Source of the DNA: G965202665 sp965243835 | GTDB lineage: Bacteria > Actinomycetota > Acidimicrobiia > Spongiisociales > Spongiisociaceae | Direction of reading: 5' to 3' | DNA: 64,000 nucleotides | Assembly: GCA_965243835.1 (NCBI GenBank) | Contig: OZ251578.1 | Coordinates: forward strand, 1,054,001-1,118,000 | In this document: positions 8,937 through 16,405 of the stretch, piece after piece | How the letters are laid out: each line of letters starts with the position of its first letter | Numbering within the stretch: the first letter of the stretch is position 1 | The notes under the pieces: model-generated | The model's database searches: none | Seen by the model: the letters and a program-made list of their open reading frames with translations, nothing else | What the model was told of the DNA's origin: nothing | Position numbers and translations under genes: made by a program

Positions 8937-10367
8937 TCAGACGGACTGGCAGTCGATTGTCAGCAGGCGGGCGGTTTGGCGCAGGTCGCGTCCGCGGTGG
9001 CCGGGGAGCAACACGGCGTGGTGGGTGGCCCCCGCCGCGCACCACGCGGCGTAACCCTCCGCCACCGTCCCGGATTGGAACCGGAACATTCCGTTGGGGC
9101 CTTCCATGCGGTGATGCCGGGAGCCGATGATGCTCCCTTCCGCCGTTGCCAGCTTCCAGCCGTCGGAGTGGTCGACATGAGTCAGGCTGAGCAGGGTGGC
9201 CGGGCCCTCGGGCAGTTCAAAAGCGACGGCCACCCCCGGCCCCCGCTCCCCCATGTAGTGGTCTTCGGGCAACAGCCGCACCGGGGCCGGGCCGGGCCGG
9301 AGTGCCGGATCGCCCTCCCCGCCGTTGGCCGCCAGCACCCAGTCGCCCCCCAAGTCCAGTTGATAAAGCTCGCAGTACAAGGCCGCTCCGGCCAAGCGCT
9401 TGCCGATCAGCAGGGCGATTCCGGCCGGGATGTCCCCCGTGCAGGCGAAGGGCTTTCCCGCCTCGCTGCATCGGGAAACTCCCAGGCAGGCGGTGATCCC
9501 CACCTGCGGGTTGCGCCGCAGGACTTCGCCATGGCAGTTCACCGCCCCGCCCGCCGCCCCATGCGCGGCGCACAGATCCTCCAAGGCCAGCGCCAAGCGC
9601 GCCGACCGCTCCAGGGTGGGATCGTCCACCGCCTCCGCCCGGCAGGAGTCCCGGAGCGCCCCGGCCAGACGGCGCGCCTCCCCGTCTTCCACCGCCCGGC
9701 AGGCCCTCCCCATCCCGTCCGCATCCACGGCAACCACTTCCACCCCCAAAGACCGCAAAGCGGAGGGGGTGGTTTCCACATCCAGATAGCCGGGGATGGG
9801 GTCGCCGACCGCCAACAGCCGGGCGCCGCGCACCGCCGCCGCGGCCGCCGCCGCGGACAGGGCATCGGCTATGTCCCGCTGGGTTTCCGGCGCGGCGGAA
9901 TGGCCGACGACGGTGATAAAGGGGCGGTTGAACCGGACCAGCACGTTGGTGAACATCACCAGCCCCACGGTCAGGCTGCGGCGGGTGGCCTCCTCGGTGT
10001 CGTAGTCATCGGGGACGGCGTCCAGTTCCTGCGCCCCCACCGCCACCACCGGGACATCCTCCAATTCCCGGATGGCCTCCCAGCCGTAGCCGGGCGGGGC
10101 GGCCATAGTCGGGGCGAACACGATTACGTCCACCGGGCTCCGGGCGAACTCCTCCGCCGCTTCCCGACCCGCCGCTTCGGAGTCCACCAGCCCCGGATAG
10201 ACCACTTCCCCCAGGCTTTCCAGCCGCTCCCGCATGCTTTCCGCGAATTGGGTCCGCTCCCGCCGGAATTCGGGGGGCATGGCCTCGTCGAACAGGCCGA
10301 AGTAGACGCACACCAGCCCGATTCGCAGGCGGGGGATCGGGGGGCCCGGAACGTCCCCGGACAGCAA
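8937..10367 (-). CDS. L-fucose/L-arabinose isomerase-fold protein, copy B
   Basis: This protein of about 476 residues is a diverged paralogue of the 3983-5428 product. It shares the order of IGLVCVYFG..., VFAPTMAAPPGYG, MFTNVLVRFNRPF, AVNCHGEV...CLGVSRCSEAG, PFACTGDIPAGIALLIGKRLAGAALYCE and a C-terminal LTHVDHSDGW segment. Activity as a sugar isomerase is inferred from the fold. The start is unsettled. The frame stays open to 10550 through rhaM, but homology begins at about 10345, so the TTG at 10367 is the best choice. No ribosome site is visible; the preceding bases are a (TCCCC)n tract on the coding strand. The gene lies just downstream of rhaM, supporting a sugar-linked role for the pair. 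Confidence 0.65.
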   Translation of the reverse strand: MLSGDVPGPPIPRLRIGLVCVYFGLFDEAMPPEFRRERTQFAESMRERLESLGEVVYPGLVDSEAAGREAAEEFARSPVDVIVFAPTMAAPPGYGWEAIRELEDVPVVAVGAQELDAVPDDYDTEEATRRSLTVGLVMFTNVLVRFNRPFITVVGHSAAPETQRDIADALSAAAAAAAVRGARLLAVGDPIPGYLDVETTPSALRSLGVEVVAVDADGMGRACRAVEDGEARRLAGALRDSCRAEAVDDPTLERSARLALALEDLCAAHGAAGGAVNCHGEVLRRNPQVGITACLGVSRCSEAGKPFACTGDIPAGIALLIGKRLAGAALYCELYQLDLGGDWVLAANGGEGDPALRPGPAPVRLLPEDHYMGERGPGVAVAFELPEGPATLLSLTHVDHSDGWKLATAEGSIIGSRHHRMEGPNGMFRFQSGTVAEGYAAWCAAGATHHAVLLPGHRGRDLRQTARLLTIDCQSV

Positions 10368-10380
10368 CCGGGGGGGCGGC

Positions 10381-10399
10381 GGGGAGGGGAGGGGAGGGG
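10381..10399 (+). repeat. (GGGGA)3GGGG pentanucleotide repeat / G-quadruplex motif
   Basis: Four runs of four G separated by single A residues lie between the rhaM stop and the probable start of isomerase-like copy B. On the plus strand this is a textbook intramolecular G-quadruplex sequence with one-base loops. On the transcribed minus strand it reads CCCCT repeats, which occupy the place where a ribosome site would be expected. A five-base repeat can also gain or lose units by slippage. Confidence 0.7.
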
Positions 10400-10714
10400 T
10401 CAGTCTTGGTGCCAAACTTCTTCGGCCCAGTAGAGGTTGCCGTCCTCGTCTACCAGGCTGACGATCACCTCTTCGAACCATTTGGACCAGCGGGCGTTCA
10501 CCTCGGAGGCTCCCACCTTGGCGAAGGCGGTTTCCACGTCCGGGTGGCATTCCACGTAGGCGATCACCTGGGTTCCCCGCCGGAACAGGGTGTAGTTCTT
10601 GAGGCCGGACTCCCGGATGAGTTCCACCAACTCCGGCCAGATTTCATCGTGGCGCTTCTTGTACTCGTCCGCCATGTGCGGATAGATCTCAAAAGTGAAA
10701 CAGGCGCGTTGCAT
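10400..10714 (-). CDS. rhaM: L-rhamnose mutarotase family protein
   Basis: The 104-residue product is full length for RhaM. It shows RACFTFEIYPHMADEYKKRHDEIWPEL at the N-terminus, LKNYTLFRRG in the middle, and the Trp-rich NARWSKWFEEV end. RhaM interconverts the alpha and beta anomers of L-rhamnose or related 6-deoxy sugars in the cytoplasm. The conserved Tyr/His pair (Y and H of EYKKRHDEIW) is present. The gene precedes an isomerase-like gene on the same strand, which is the usual setting for mutarotases. No other rhamnose catabolic gene (kinase, aldolase) is visible in the window. Confidence 0.85.
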   Translation of the reverse strand: MQRACFTFEIYPHMADEYKKRHDEIWPELVELIRESGLKNYTLFRRGTQVIAYVECHPDVETAFAKVGASEVNARWSKWFEEVIVSLVDEDGNLYWAEEVWHQD

Positions 10715-10814
10715 TGCGGCTCCTCGTCTCCTCGCTTCCGATGGTCGGCTTGCGCCACCGACTTTAGCACGGGTCCCCCGCCCGCCCCCGGCCCGGAGGC
10801 CTGAATTCCCGGGA

Positions 10815-11705
10815 TCAGAAGGAGACCAGGGCCACCCCGGCCGCCACCAGGACCGCCGCTCCCGCCACCCGCGGGTCGGGGCGCCGATGGGAAAGAAAGG
10901 TTTCCCCGGCGATCACGAACAGGGGCATGGTGGCCAGCATGGTCTGCACCAGGGCCGGACTCCCGTAGCGCAGGCCCAGGATGGACAGGGAAAACCCGAA
11001 GGTTATGAACCCGGAGCGCACCGTCAGCCACCGCCAAGCCCCGCGGGGAATGTCCCGGGGCGGAGCGACCAGGGTGAACAAAACCCCGGCCAGGAGGGTG
11101 CGCACCACGTAGATTTCCACCAAGCCCGCCCCTTCGTCGAGCAACAGCCGGGACATCACCGCCGTCATTCCGGTGCCCACCGAAGCGGCGGCCGCCGTCA
11201 GCACGGTGACGGTCCGCCGCAGTTGCCGGAAGGAGTCGGAGACCGCCCACAGCACCCCGCCCACCACCAGGGCGGCCGCCGCCGCTTCCATCCATCGGAA
11301 CCCGGCCGGTATCAGCAGGGCGGTGGCCAGCACGGTCGGGAACGGGCTGGTGGCGGTGGCGGTGGTGACCGCCGAAGCCGCCCCGTGTTCCAGCAACCGG
11401 AAGACGGCCAAGGCGTTGCCGCAGATCACCGCCAGGCTGATGACGTGCAGTATTCCGATGCGCGTCGTCCAATGCCAGTCGGTGAACGGAGCCAGCGGAA
11501 CCAGCACGGCCGCGTTGAGCAGGTAAAGCGGGCCGATGAGCTGCAACGGAGGTAGCCGGTCCACGAAATGCTTGGTCATCAGCGAACCGACCGCAAAAGC
11601 GGCTACGCCCCCCAGCCCCAGAATGGTAGCGTTGATAGAGGTCTCCCCGGGGAGTGGCCGCCAGCATATCAGAAAGGAGGCGGCGCCGATGGCAACGCAT
11701 CTCAC
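10815..11705 (-). CDS. EamA/DMT-superfamily transporter
   Basis: The protein has about ten hydrophobic segments in two similar halves (EamA repeats), as in drug/metabolite transporters that export or import small molecules across the inner membrane. The start is unclear. No ATG lies near the beginning of the first membrane segment (TILGLGGVAAFAVGSL). A GTG at 11705 would give 296 residues but overlaps the divergent gene that starts at 11689; an ATG at 11768 overlaps it further. A non-standard start near 11630-11650 is possible. It lies 100 bases downstream of Cys-motif copy B's divergent promoter side and upstream of rhaM on the same strand. A sugar substrate is a guess from context. Confidence 0.7.
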   Translation of the reverse strand: MRCVAIGAASFLICWRPLPGETSINATILGLGGVAAFAVGSLMTKHFVDRLPPLQLIGPLYLLNAAVLVPLAPFTDWHWTTRIGILHVISLAVICGNALAVFRLLEHGAASAVTTATATSPFPTVLATALLIPAGFRWMEAAAAALVVGGVLWAVSDSFRQLRRTVTVLTAAAASVGTGMTAVMSRLLLDEGAGLVEIYVVRTLLAGVLFTLVAPPRDIPRGAWRWLTVRSGFITFGFSLSILGLRYGSPALVQTMLATMPLFVIAGETFLSHRRPDPRVAGAAVLVAAGVALVSF

Positions 11706-12735
11706 CTGGTCGGATGATTTGGGCAAACGGGTTCGCACCGGCGACTGGAACGACCAGGTCATCCCCACCGTGACGAAGATAGAAGAGGCGATCGGGGAGG
11801 GGCGCGGGGAGGACGCCGCCCAGTTGATCGACTACTTCATGGAAGAGGCCAAGGTGGTGCACGCCATTTACAAGATCTGGTCGGAGGGTTTTGAGAGGTG
11901 GTTGCGGAGCAAGGAGGTGGAGGAGGAGGAGCTGGAGGAGGAACTGGGCCGGTTGCGGAAGTTGTTGCGTTTGCCCGACGGGTCGGCTTTCGCGCCGTTC
12001 ACCATGTGGGAGGAGCTGGGGGAGCAGGCGGGGCGGTTGGCGAACCAGGTGCGGGCCGGCGACGCCGGGGAGGGGGAGGCGCTCATCGAAATGAACTGGT
12101 TGCGGGAAGGCTGGCGGCGGTTGCATGACCGATGGGTGGACTACATGTCGGGGATTTTGGCCTTCGGCGCCCGCCGGTTCGGGGAGGCGTCCCTGGAGGA
12201 TATGTACCGGTTCACGTTGGAGCCCTACATCCAGGAGCGTTATATGCCGTTCGACCTGCGGGAACGGGACTACGCCGACACCATCTTCCGCAATATGTAC
12301 ACCACCATCGAGGCGATGCGGGCCCACCTGTGCGGCCCGGAGCGGCGGGGGGATATGGACCTGGACGAATACGAGGATCGGTGGGTGGTCAGCTTCGACC
12401 CGTGCGGCTCCGGGGGGCGTTCCTCGCGGGGCGATCCGACGGAAGGCACCGGGTCGCGGGTTCTGCCCCCCTACGAGTTCGGGGTGACGCAGGAGAAATA
12501 CGACTGGGCCTGGAACGAGAAAGGCGTGTGCTACTACTGCGCCCACTGTTGCCTGGCCCTGGAGCGCCTGCCCGCCGAACGGTGGGGGCATCCGGTGCGG
12601 GTGGTGGACTCGCCCCTCTACCCGAAAGAAACCGGCGGTCGCGAGCCCAAAAAGTGCACCTGGACGGTCTACAAGACGATCGAGGCCATCCCCGAAGAGG
12701 CCTACCGGCGCATCGGCTTAACCAAACCCGACTAA
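11689..12735 (+). CDS. Unrecognised Cys-motif protein, copy B (FDPCGSGG...CYYCAHCC)
   Basis: This 348-residue protein is the paralogue of the 2766-3893 product. It keeps LGKRVRTGDWNDQ near the N-terminus, a Glu-rich helical stretch (VEEEELEEELGRL, about residues 77-90), GPERRGDMDLDEYEDRW, SFDPCGSGGRS, GVCYYCAHCC and CTWTVYK. Conservation is concentrated on the cysteines, as expected for a metal or cofactor site. I do not know a characterised member. The start ATG at 11689 has GAAAGGAGG 8-9 bases upstream, which also argues that the divergent transporter starts further inside its frame. The gene is probably monocistronic, being followed by a convergent antitoxin gene. Confidence 0.7.
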   Translation: MATHLTWSDDLGKRVRTGDWNDQVIPTVTKIEEAIGEGRGEDAAQLIDYFMEEAKVVHAIYKIWSEGFERWLRSKEVEEEELEEELGRLRKLLRLPDGSAFAPFTMWEELGEQAGRLANQVRAGDAGEGEALIEMNWLREGWRRLHDRWVDYMSGILAFGARRFGEASLEDMYRFTLEPYIQERYMPFDLRERDYADTIFRNMYTTIEAMRAHLCGPERRGDMDLDEYEDRWVVSFDPCGSGGRSSRGDPTEGTGSRVLPPYEFGVTQEKYDWAWNEKGVCYYCAHCCLALERLPAERWGHPVRVVDSPLYPKETGGREPKKCTWTVYKTIEAIPEEAYRRIGLTKPD

Positions 12736-12782
12736 CAGCCGCGGCTACGACTCGACCAAGCCGAGGCGTCCCGGATCAAATA

Positions 12783-13010
12783 TCAGACATCGCCCCACAA
12801 GTCCCTTTTGCCTTCCGTTACGGCTTTCGGAACCTCTTCGCTGGTGGTTCCGGCGGGTTCGATGTCGTTGAGATCGTCCAACCATTCCGCTAAACGGCCG
12901 CCTGACAGTACCTTGCGCAACGCCTCTTGAGTCACTTGGGAAATGTTGAGACCCGCGGTTGCGACCTCGGCGGCCAAGTCGTCCGGCAAGCAAACCTCCA
13001 ACTTTGCCAT
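12783..13010 (-). CDS. Orphan VapB/CcdA-type antitoxin
   Basis: The 75-residue protein begins MAKLEVCLPDDLAAEVATAGLN, a ribbon-helix-helix DNA-binding N-terminus typical of VapB or CcdA antitoxins, followed by an acidic toxin-binding tail (DDLNDIEPAG...). Such proteins repress their own operon and neutralise a nuclease or gyrase toxin. No toxin gene is beside it: the next 47 bases downstream contain nothing and then a convergent gene ends. A -10 like TAAAAT box on the minus strand (13017-13022) ends 6 bases before the ATG, so the mRNA would be leaderless. A clear -35 is not visible. Confidence 0.75.
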   Translation of the reverse strand: MAKLEVCLPDDLAAEVATAGLNISQVTQEALRKVLSGGRLAEWLDDLNDIEPAGTTSEEVPKAVTEGKRDLWGDV

Positions 13011-13118
13011 ACCCGGATTTTACCCGTAAGCGTGCGGGAAGAGCCCCGATTCGAGGAGGCCGGGCAACGAGGGGGGCCAGGCCCGGGAGGAGGACCGGGC
13101 CCGGCCGGGTTAGTCGGT

Positions 13119-14933
13119 TTAGACGGTCGCCCGGAGCAGATGGTCCAGCACGTATCCGAAGTCATCGTATCCGGGGACTTCGTACAGTTGCTCCTCCAAG
13201 CCCAGCAGGTGATCGGACAGGCGACGCAGGTCGGTGTAGATGCGGTCCGGGTCGGCGTAGGGGAGGCTGGAGTAGCGGTCGGCGGACAGGGCCACCACCG
13301 CTCCGAAGCGCAACATCGGATCCGACTGCGAGAACCCGGTCCCCCGCTCGGAGACCACCGGGGTCGTCTGCTCCCGGTTGCGTCCGCTGTTGGCATCCAC
13401 CCACCGCAACCTCACATCGCCCAGGTTCATCCCGTCTCCCCGCTCCGCCGGGTCGTTGATTTCCACCTCGTAGAAGGCGGTGGTGGCGGTCCCGGCCGGG
13501 ATTTCGGCGAACTTGCGGCGGTTCTCGTAGAAGGACTGATCGGAGGTGACCCGGTTCTCGTATCCGACCAGCCGCCAGGCGCGCACCGTCTCCTCGTCCC
13601 ACACCACCTGCGCCCGGGTCTGGTCGGCGAACGGAACCGACAGGGACAGCCAACTTTCCCGCTCGAACACGTTCCGGGCCTGTTCGGGGGTGTCCAGATA
13701 CCGGTACCAGCCGTTGCCGTACTGGGCCAGTTGCTCCAACAGGACATCGTTGTAGTTGGCGATTCCCACCCCGATGGTTATCAGCCGCAAAGGGTTGGAC
13801 GGGTCGGGGTCGTAGGCCGATTCCAGGATGGCGAAGGGGTCGGTGGCGTCCACGTTGGCCACCCCGTCCGACATCAGAATGACGTAGTTGGAGGCGGAGG
13901 GGCGCTCCCGGCGGGCCATATCCGCCATTCGCACCCCCAGGTCCAATCCGGCCTGCACGTTGGTGGAGCTGTAGGGCTCCAGCCGGCTGATGGAATGGGC
14001 GATCCGTTCGTCGTCGGGGGAGGCGTGGGGGACGGACAGGTCGTAGAGGACATCTTCGCTGAACTGCACCACGCTGATCAGGTCCCGGGGACGCAGGCTG
14101 CGGCGAATAGTTTCCGCCGCCGAGCGGGCGATGGCCACCCGGTTGCCTTCCGACATGGAACCGGAGGAGTCCAGCACCAGGGTCACGTTGACCGGTCGTT
14201 CGCTGCCCGCCGCCTCCTGCCGGTCCGGGGCCTGGAATCCGATCCGCACCAGGTGCTTGCCGTTGTCCAACGGATGCCGCACCACGTCGGTGGTGATGGA
14301 GAACCGGTCGCCGTCCCGGGGCCGCCGGTAGCGGTAGTCGAAGGAGTTGGCCCATTCCTCGGCCCGCACCGAATCCGGTTCTATTTCGTAGCCGGACCTG
14401 GCCCAGTTGAGGGCCAACCCGAACGAGGTGCGGTCGGCGTCCAGGCTGAAAGTGGAGGTGTCGTCCCACTCGGTGGGCACGTAACCGGCCCGGCGGTAGT
14501 CCTCGAACGTAACCTCGCCCGGTTCATCGGGCACGGGGTAGGGATAGGGTTCGGGGAAAGGTTCCGGTTCCGACGGCCATATCTCGGACATCGCCGCCAA
14601 ATCCTCATCCTGCGAATACGATCGGGACAGGGCCGGGGCATCCTCCTCCATAGCCTCCGCCGCAAATGTCCGTATTTCCCTTTCCGGGTTTCCGAGCGCC
14701 GTCGCCATCGTGGTGATGGCCGCCGCCGTAGTAGCCGGAGCGGCGGTGGCCGGAGCGGCGGTGATGGCGGGGCGGTCCGGGCTCGGCCGGTCCAGCAGGT
14801 CCTCCTGCCTTTCCTGCAACGACCGCGACTCCGCCGGGGGCGGTTCGTCGCCCACCCCGGACTGCTCCCCGCAGGCGGAGATGACCATCATCCCCGTCGC
14901 CAGCGCCAAAGTCGCAACTTTCATTTTGTTCAC
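13119..14933 (-). CDS. VWA-domain lipoprotein with DUF3520-like C-terminus
   Basis: The 604-residue product starts at a GTG with GGGAGG five bases upstream. A signal sequence (MKVATLALATGMMVISAC) ends in a lipobox cysteine, so it should be a membrane-anchored lipoprotein. A Thr/Ala/Pro-rich linker follows. The region around residues 150-240 has the YfbK-type N-terminal domain. The von Willebrand A domain has the metal site DSSGSMSEGN, the Thr in STNVQAG and MSDGVANVDATD. The last 170 residues (DQTRAQVVWDEETV..., RFGAVVALSADRY) match the DUF3520 region found with YfbK-type proteins. The function is unknown; such proteins probably bind partners at the cell surface through Mg2+. An inverted repeat at 13080-13101, past the stop, may end transcription. 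Confidence 0.85.
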   Translation of the reverse strand: MNKMKVATLALATGMMVISACGEQSGVGDEPPPAESRSLQERQEDLLDRPSPDRPAITAAPATAAPATTAAAITTMATALGNPEREIRTFAAEAMEEDAPALSRSYSQDEDLAAMSEIWPSEPEPFPEPYPYPVPDEPGEVTFEDYRRAGYVPTEWDDTSTFSLDADRTSFGLALNWARSGYEIEPDSVRAEEWANSFDYRYRRPRDGDRFSITTDVVRHPLDNGKHLVRIGFQAPDRQEAAGSERPVNVTLVLDSSGSMSEGNRVAIARSAAETIRRSLRPRDLISVVQFSEDVLYDLSVPHASPDDERIAHSISRLEPYSSTNVQAGLDLGVRMADMARRERPSASNYVILMSDGVANVDATDPFAILESAYDPDPSNPLRLITIGVGIANYNDVLLEQLAQYGNGWYRYLDTPEQARNVFERESWLSLSVPFADQTRAQVVWDEETVRAWRLVGYENRVTSDQSFYENRRKFAEIPAGTATTAFYEVEINDPAERGDGMNLGDVRLRWVDANSGRNREQTTPVVSERGTGFSQSDPMLRFGAVVALSADRYSSLPYADPDRIYTDLRRLSDHLLGLEEQLYEVPGYDDFGYVLDHLLRATV

Positions 14934-15036
14934 GGCAACCTCCCTTATGGTTGGGTTGCCGCTTAGACGCCCCCCGCCCCCCAAAAAGTTCCCCGCCTCT
15001 CGGAGGGGACTCTCCTCCTAGGGAAGCGGTGGGGCG

Positions 15037-16008
15037 TTACGCCCCTTGGCCTCTCATAAACTTGACCCTCTTGTTTTCCTGCTGTAACCCGCTTAACGTG
15101 AACCTGGACCCTTTGCGCTTGTTGCACGGACCGCACAGCAACATACGGTTCTCGTATTCGTGGCCGCCCTCGTCGCGTAGCGGGGTACTGTGATCGACCT
15201 CAAGGTATGCGGGATGGTCGAACTCCCGGTCGCACCCCGCACATTGCAGGCCGAATTCATCAAGCAGGCGTAATTTGATTTCCGCTCGTTGCCGGGGTGA
15301 TTCCCGTTTAGGCACCCGCTTCCCCGTCGGGGTTTCCAGGTGGGGGATCGTCCGGGCGTCCAGCTGGTCGTTCCGCACCGGCGGTTCGGTGGTGTAGGTG
15401 ATGTCGGCGAACGACAGGGTGGTGTCTCCTCCTTGCGGGTTGGCCAACCCCTCTTTCTCCAGACGCTCTAGGACGACTTCGTGGGCTTTGTCCCACAGGT
15501 CAATGCCCACCCACTGCCGTCCCAGCCGCTCGGCGGCCACGCAGGTCGTCGCGCACCCGGCGAACGGGTCAAGGACGACATCACCCCGGTTGGTGGAGGC
15601 CCCGATTATTCGCTCGTAGAGGGCGAGGGGCTTCTGAGTCGGATATCCGACCCGCTCCTTAGCCATATTATTGATTGTGGGGATGCGAAATACATCGGTG
15701 GCTAGTTTTCCCCGCTCATCTGGTTGGTATTTGTCCTTATAAGAATCGGCGTTTTGAACCCAGTTGGAGTCCTCAGCGTACGGCACCCGCACGGCATCAG
15801 GATTGAAAATCCATTCTTCGCTTTTAGAGTAGGCCAAGATGACATCGTGCTTACGCCCGAAAAACCTCTTGGAGGTTACCGCTACGTTGTAGTACCACCA
15901 AACGATCTCGTTGCGGAGATTATCTTTCCCGAACACGGCGTCCATCAGTATCCGCAGGTAGGCGTTGGCCGTTTGATCGCAGTGCAGGTAGATGCTACCG
16001 GTGGGCGG
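15037..16008 (-). pseudogene. 5'-truncated DNA methyltransferase fused to C-terminal HNH nuclease domain
   Basis: The recognisable part begins at PTGSIYLHCDQTAN and continues through a target-recognition region, GYPTQKPLALYERII and the AdoMet motif DPFAGCATTCVAAERLGR. After a linker it ends in an HNH domain (CAGCDREFDHPAYLEVDH, then CGPCNKRKGSRF). The N-terminal 130-170 residues that should carry the catalytic DPPY/DPPF motif are missing. Translation upstream of the PTGS point gives unrelated sequence, although the frame stays open by chance to an ATG at 16242. Without motif IV the methyltransferase half cannot be catalytic; the HNH half could still fold if translated. The protein is related to the intact methyltransferase at 7567-8805. 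The alternative is an assembly chimera. Confidence 0.75.
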
Positions 16009-16010
16009 GT

Positions 16011-16109
16011 CGAAAAATCCTGACCCGTAGTTACGACCTGACTCCGGAACAGATAGAAGACGCCGTCCGTTGGAGCAGGCAGGCCCTGTCCTACGCGGGC
16101 CGGTCGTAG
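16011..16109 (+). pseudogene. Remnant 3' end of a DUF433-type antitoxin-like gene
   Basis: Just beyond the truncation point of the methyltransferase, the plus strand encodes RKILTRSYDLTPEQIEDAVRW followed by a short tail and TAG at 16107-16109. LTPEQIEDA is the characteristic end of DUF433 proteins, which act as antitoxins or DNA-binding partners of PIN-like toxins. Upstream of about 16011 the frame runs into antisense methyltransferase sequence, so only the C-terminal 30 or so residues survive. No start codon or ribosome site belongs to it. Confidence 0.55.
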
Positions 16110-16122
16110 AAAGGGGCGCCGT

Positions 16123-16251
16123 ATGGCTGATGTCCGGGCATGGGATGACCTTCTTCCGATAGAGGAGGCTATAGAAGAGATGCTGGCCGAGGTCCGCGCC
16201 TATAAGGGGACTCCCCATTACGCTGGGGTGGTGGCGGAGCACACTCCGTAG
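16123..16251 (+). other. Possible 42-residue small ORF next to the DUF433 remnant
   Basis: An ATG 13 bases after the DUF433 stop opens a 42-residue frame beginning MADVRAWDDLLPIEEAIEE, acidic and probably helical. AAAGGGG lies about 8 bases upstream and could serve as a ribosome site. It does not resemble the PIN-like toxin normally found after DUF433 genes. It may be a genuine small gene or part of the same rearranged fragment. Confidence 0.25.
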
Positions 16252-16405
16252 GCGGCCGGGGCCGTTCCTCCTCCAGTCTCAACCTCCCGTTCGATCTTCA
16301 CCTAAAGGTCTCACTGGTAACCGCCCAGGCGGGGGGATGCCGGGGTTGGGGGCGGGGCGGGGGTAAAGTAACGGGTGGTTTCCCGGATGGGGAGGAGGAA
16401 AGGCT

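Noticed and set aside
12927..14966. 679-residue plus-strand frame opposite the VWA lipoprotein
   Set aside because: The minus strand has a ribosome site, lipobox and VWA metal motif; the plus frame has none.
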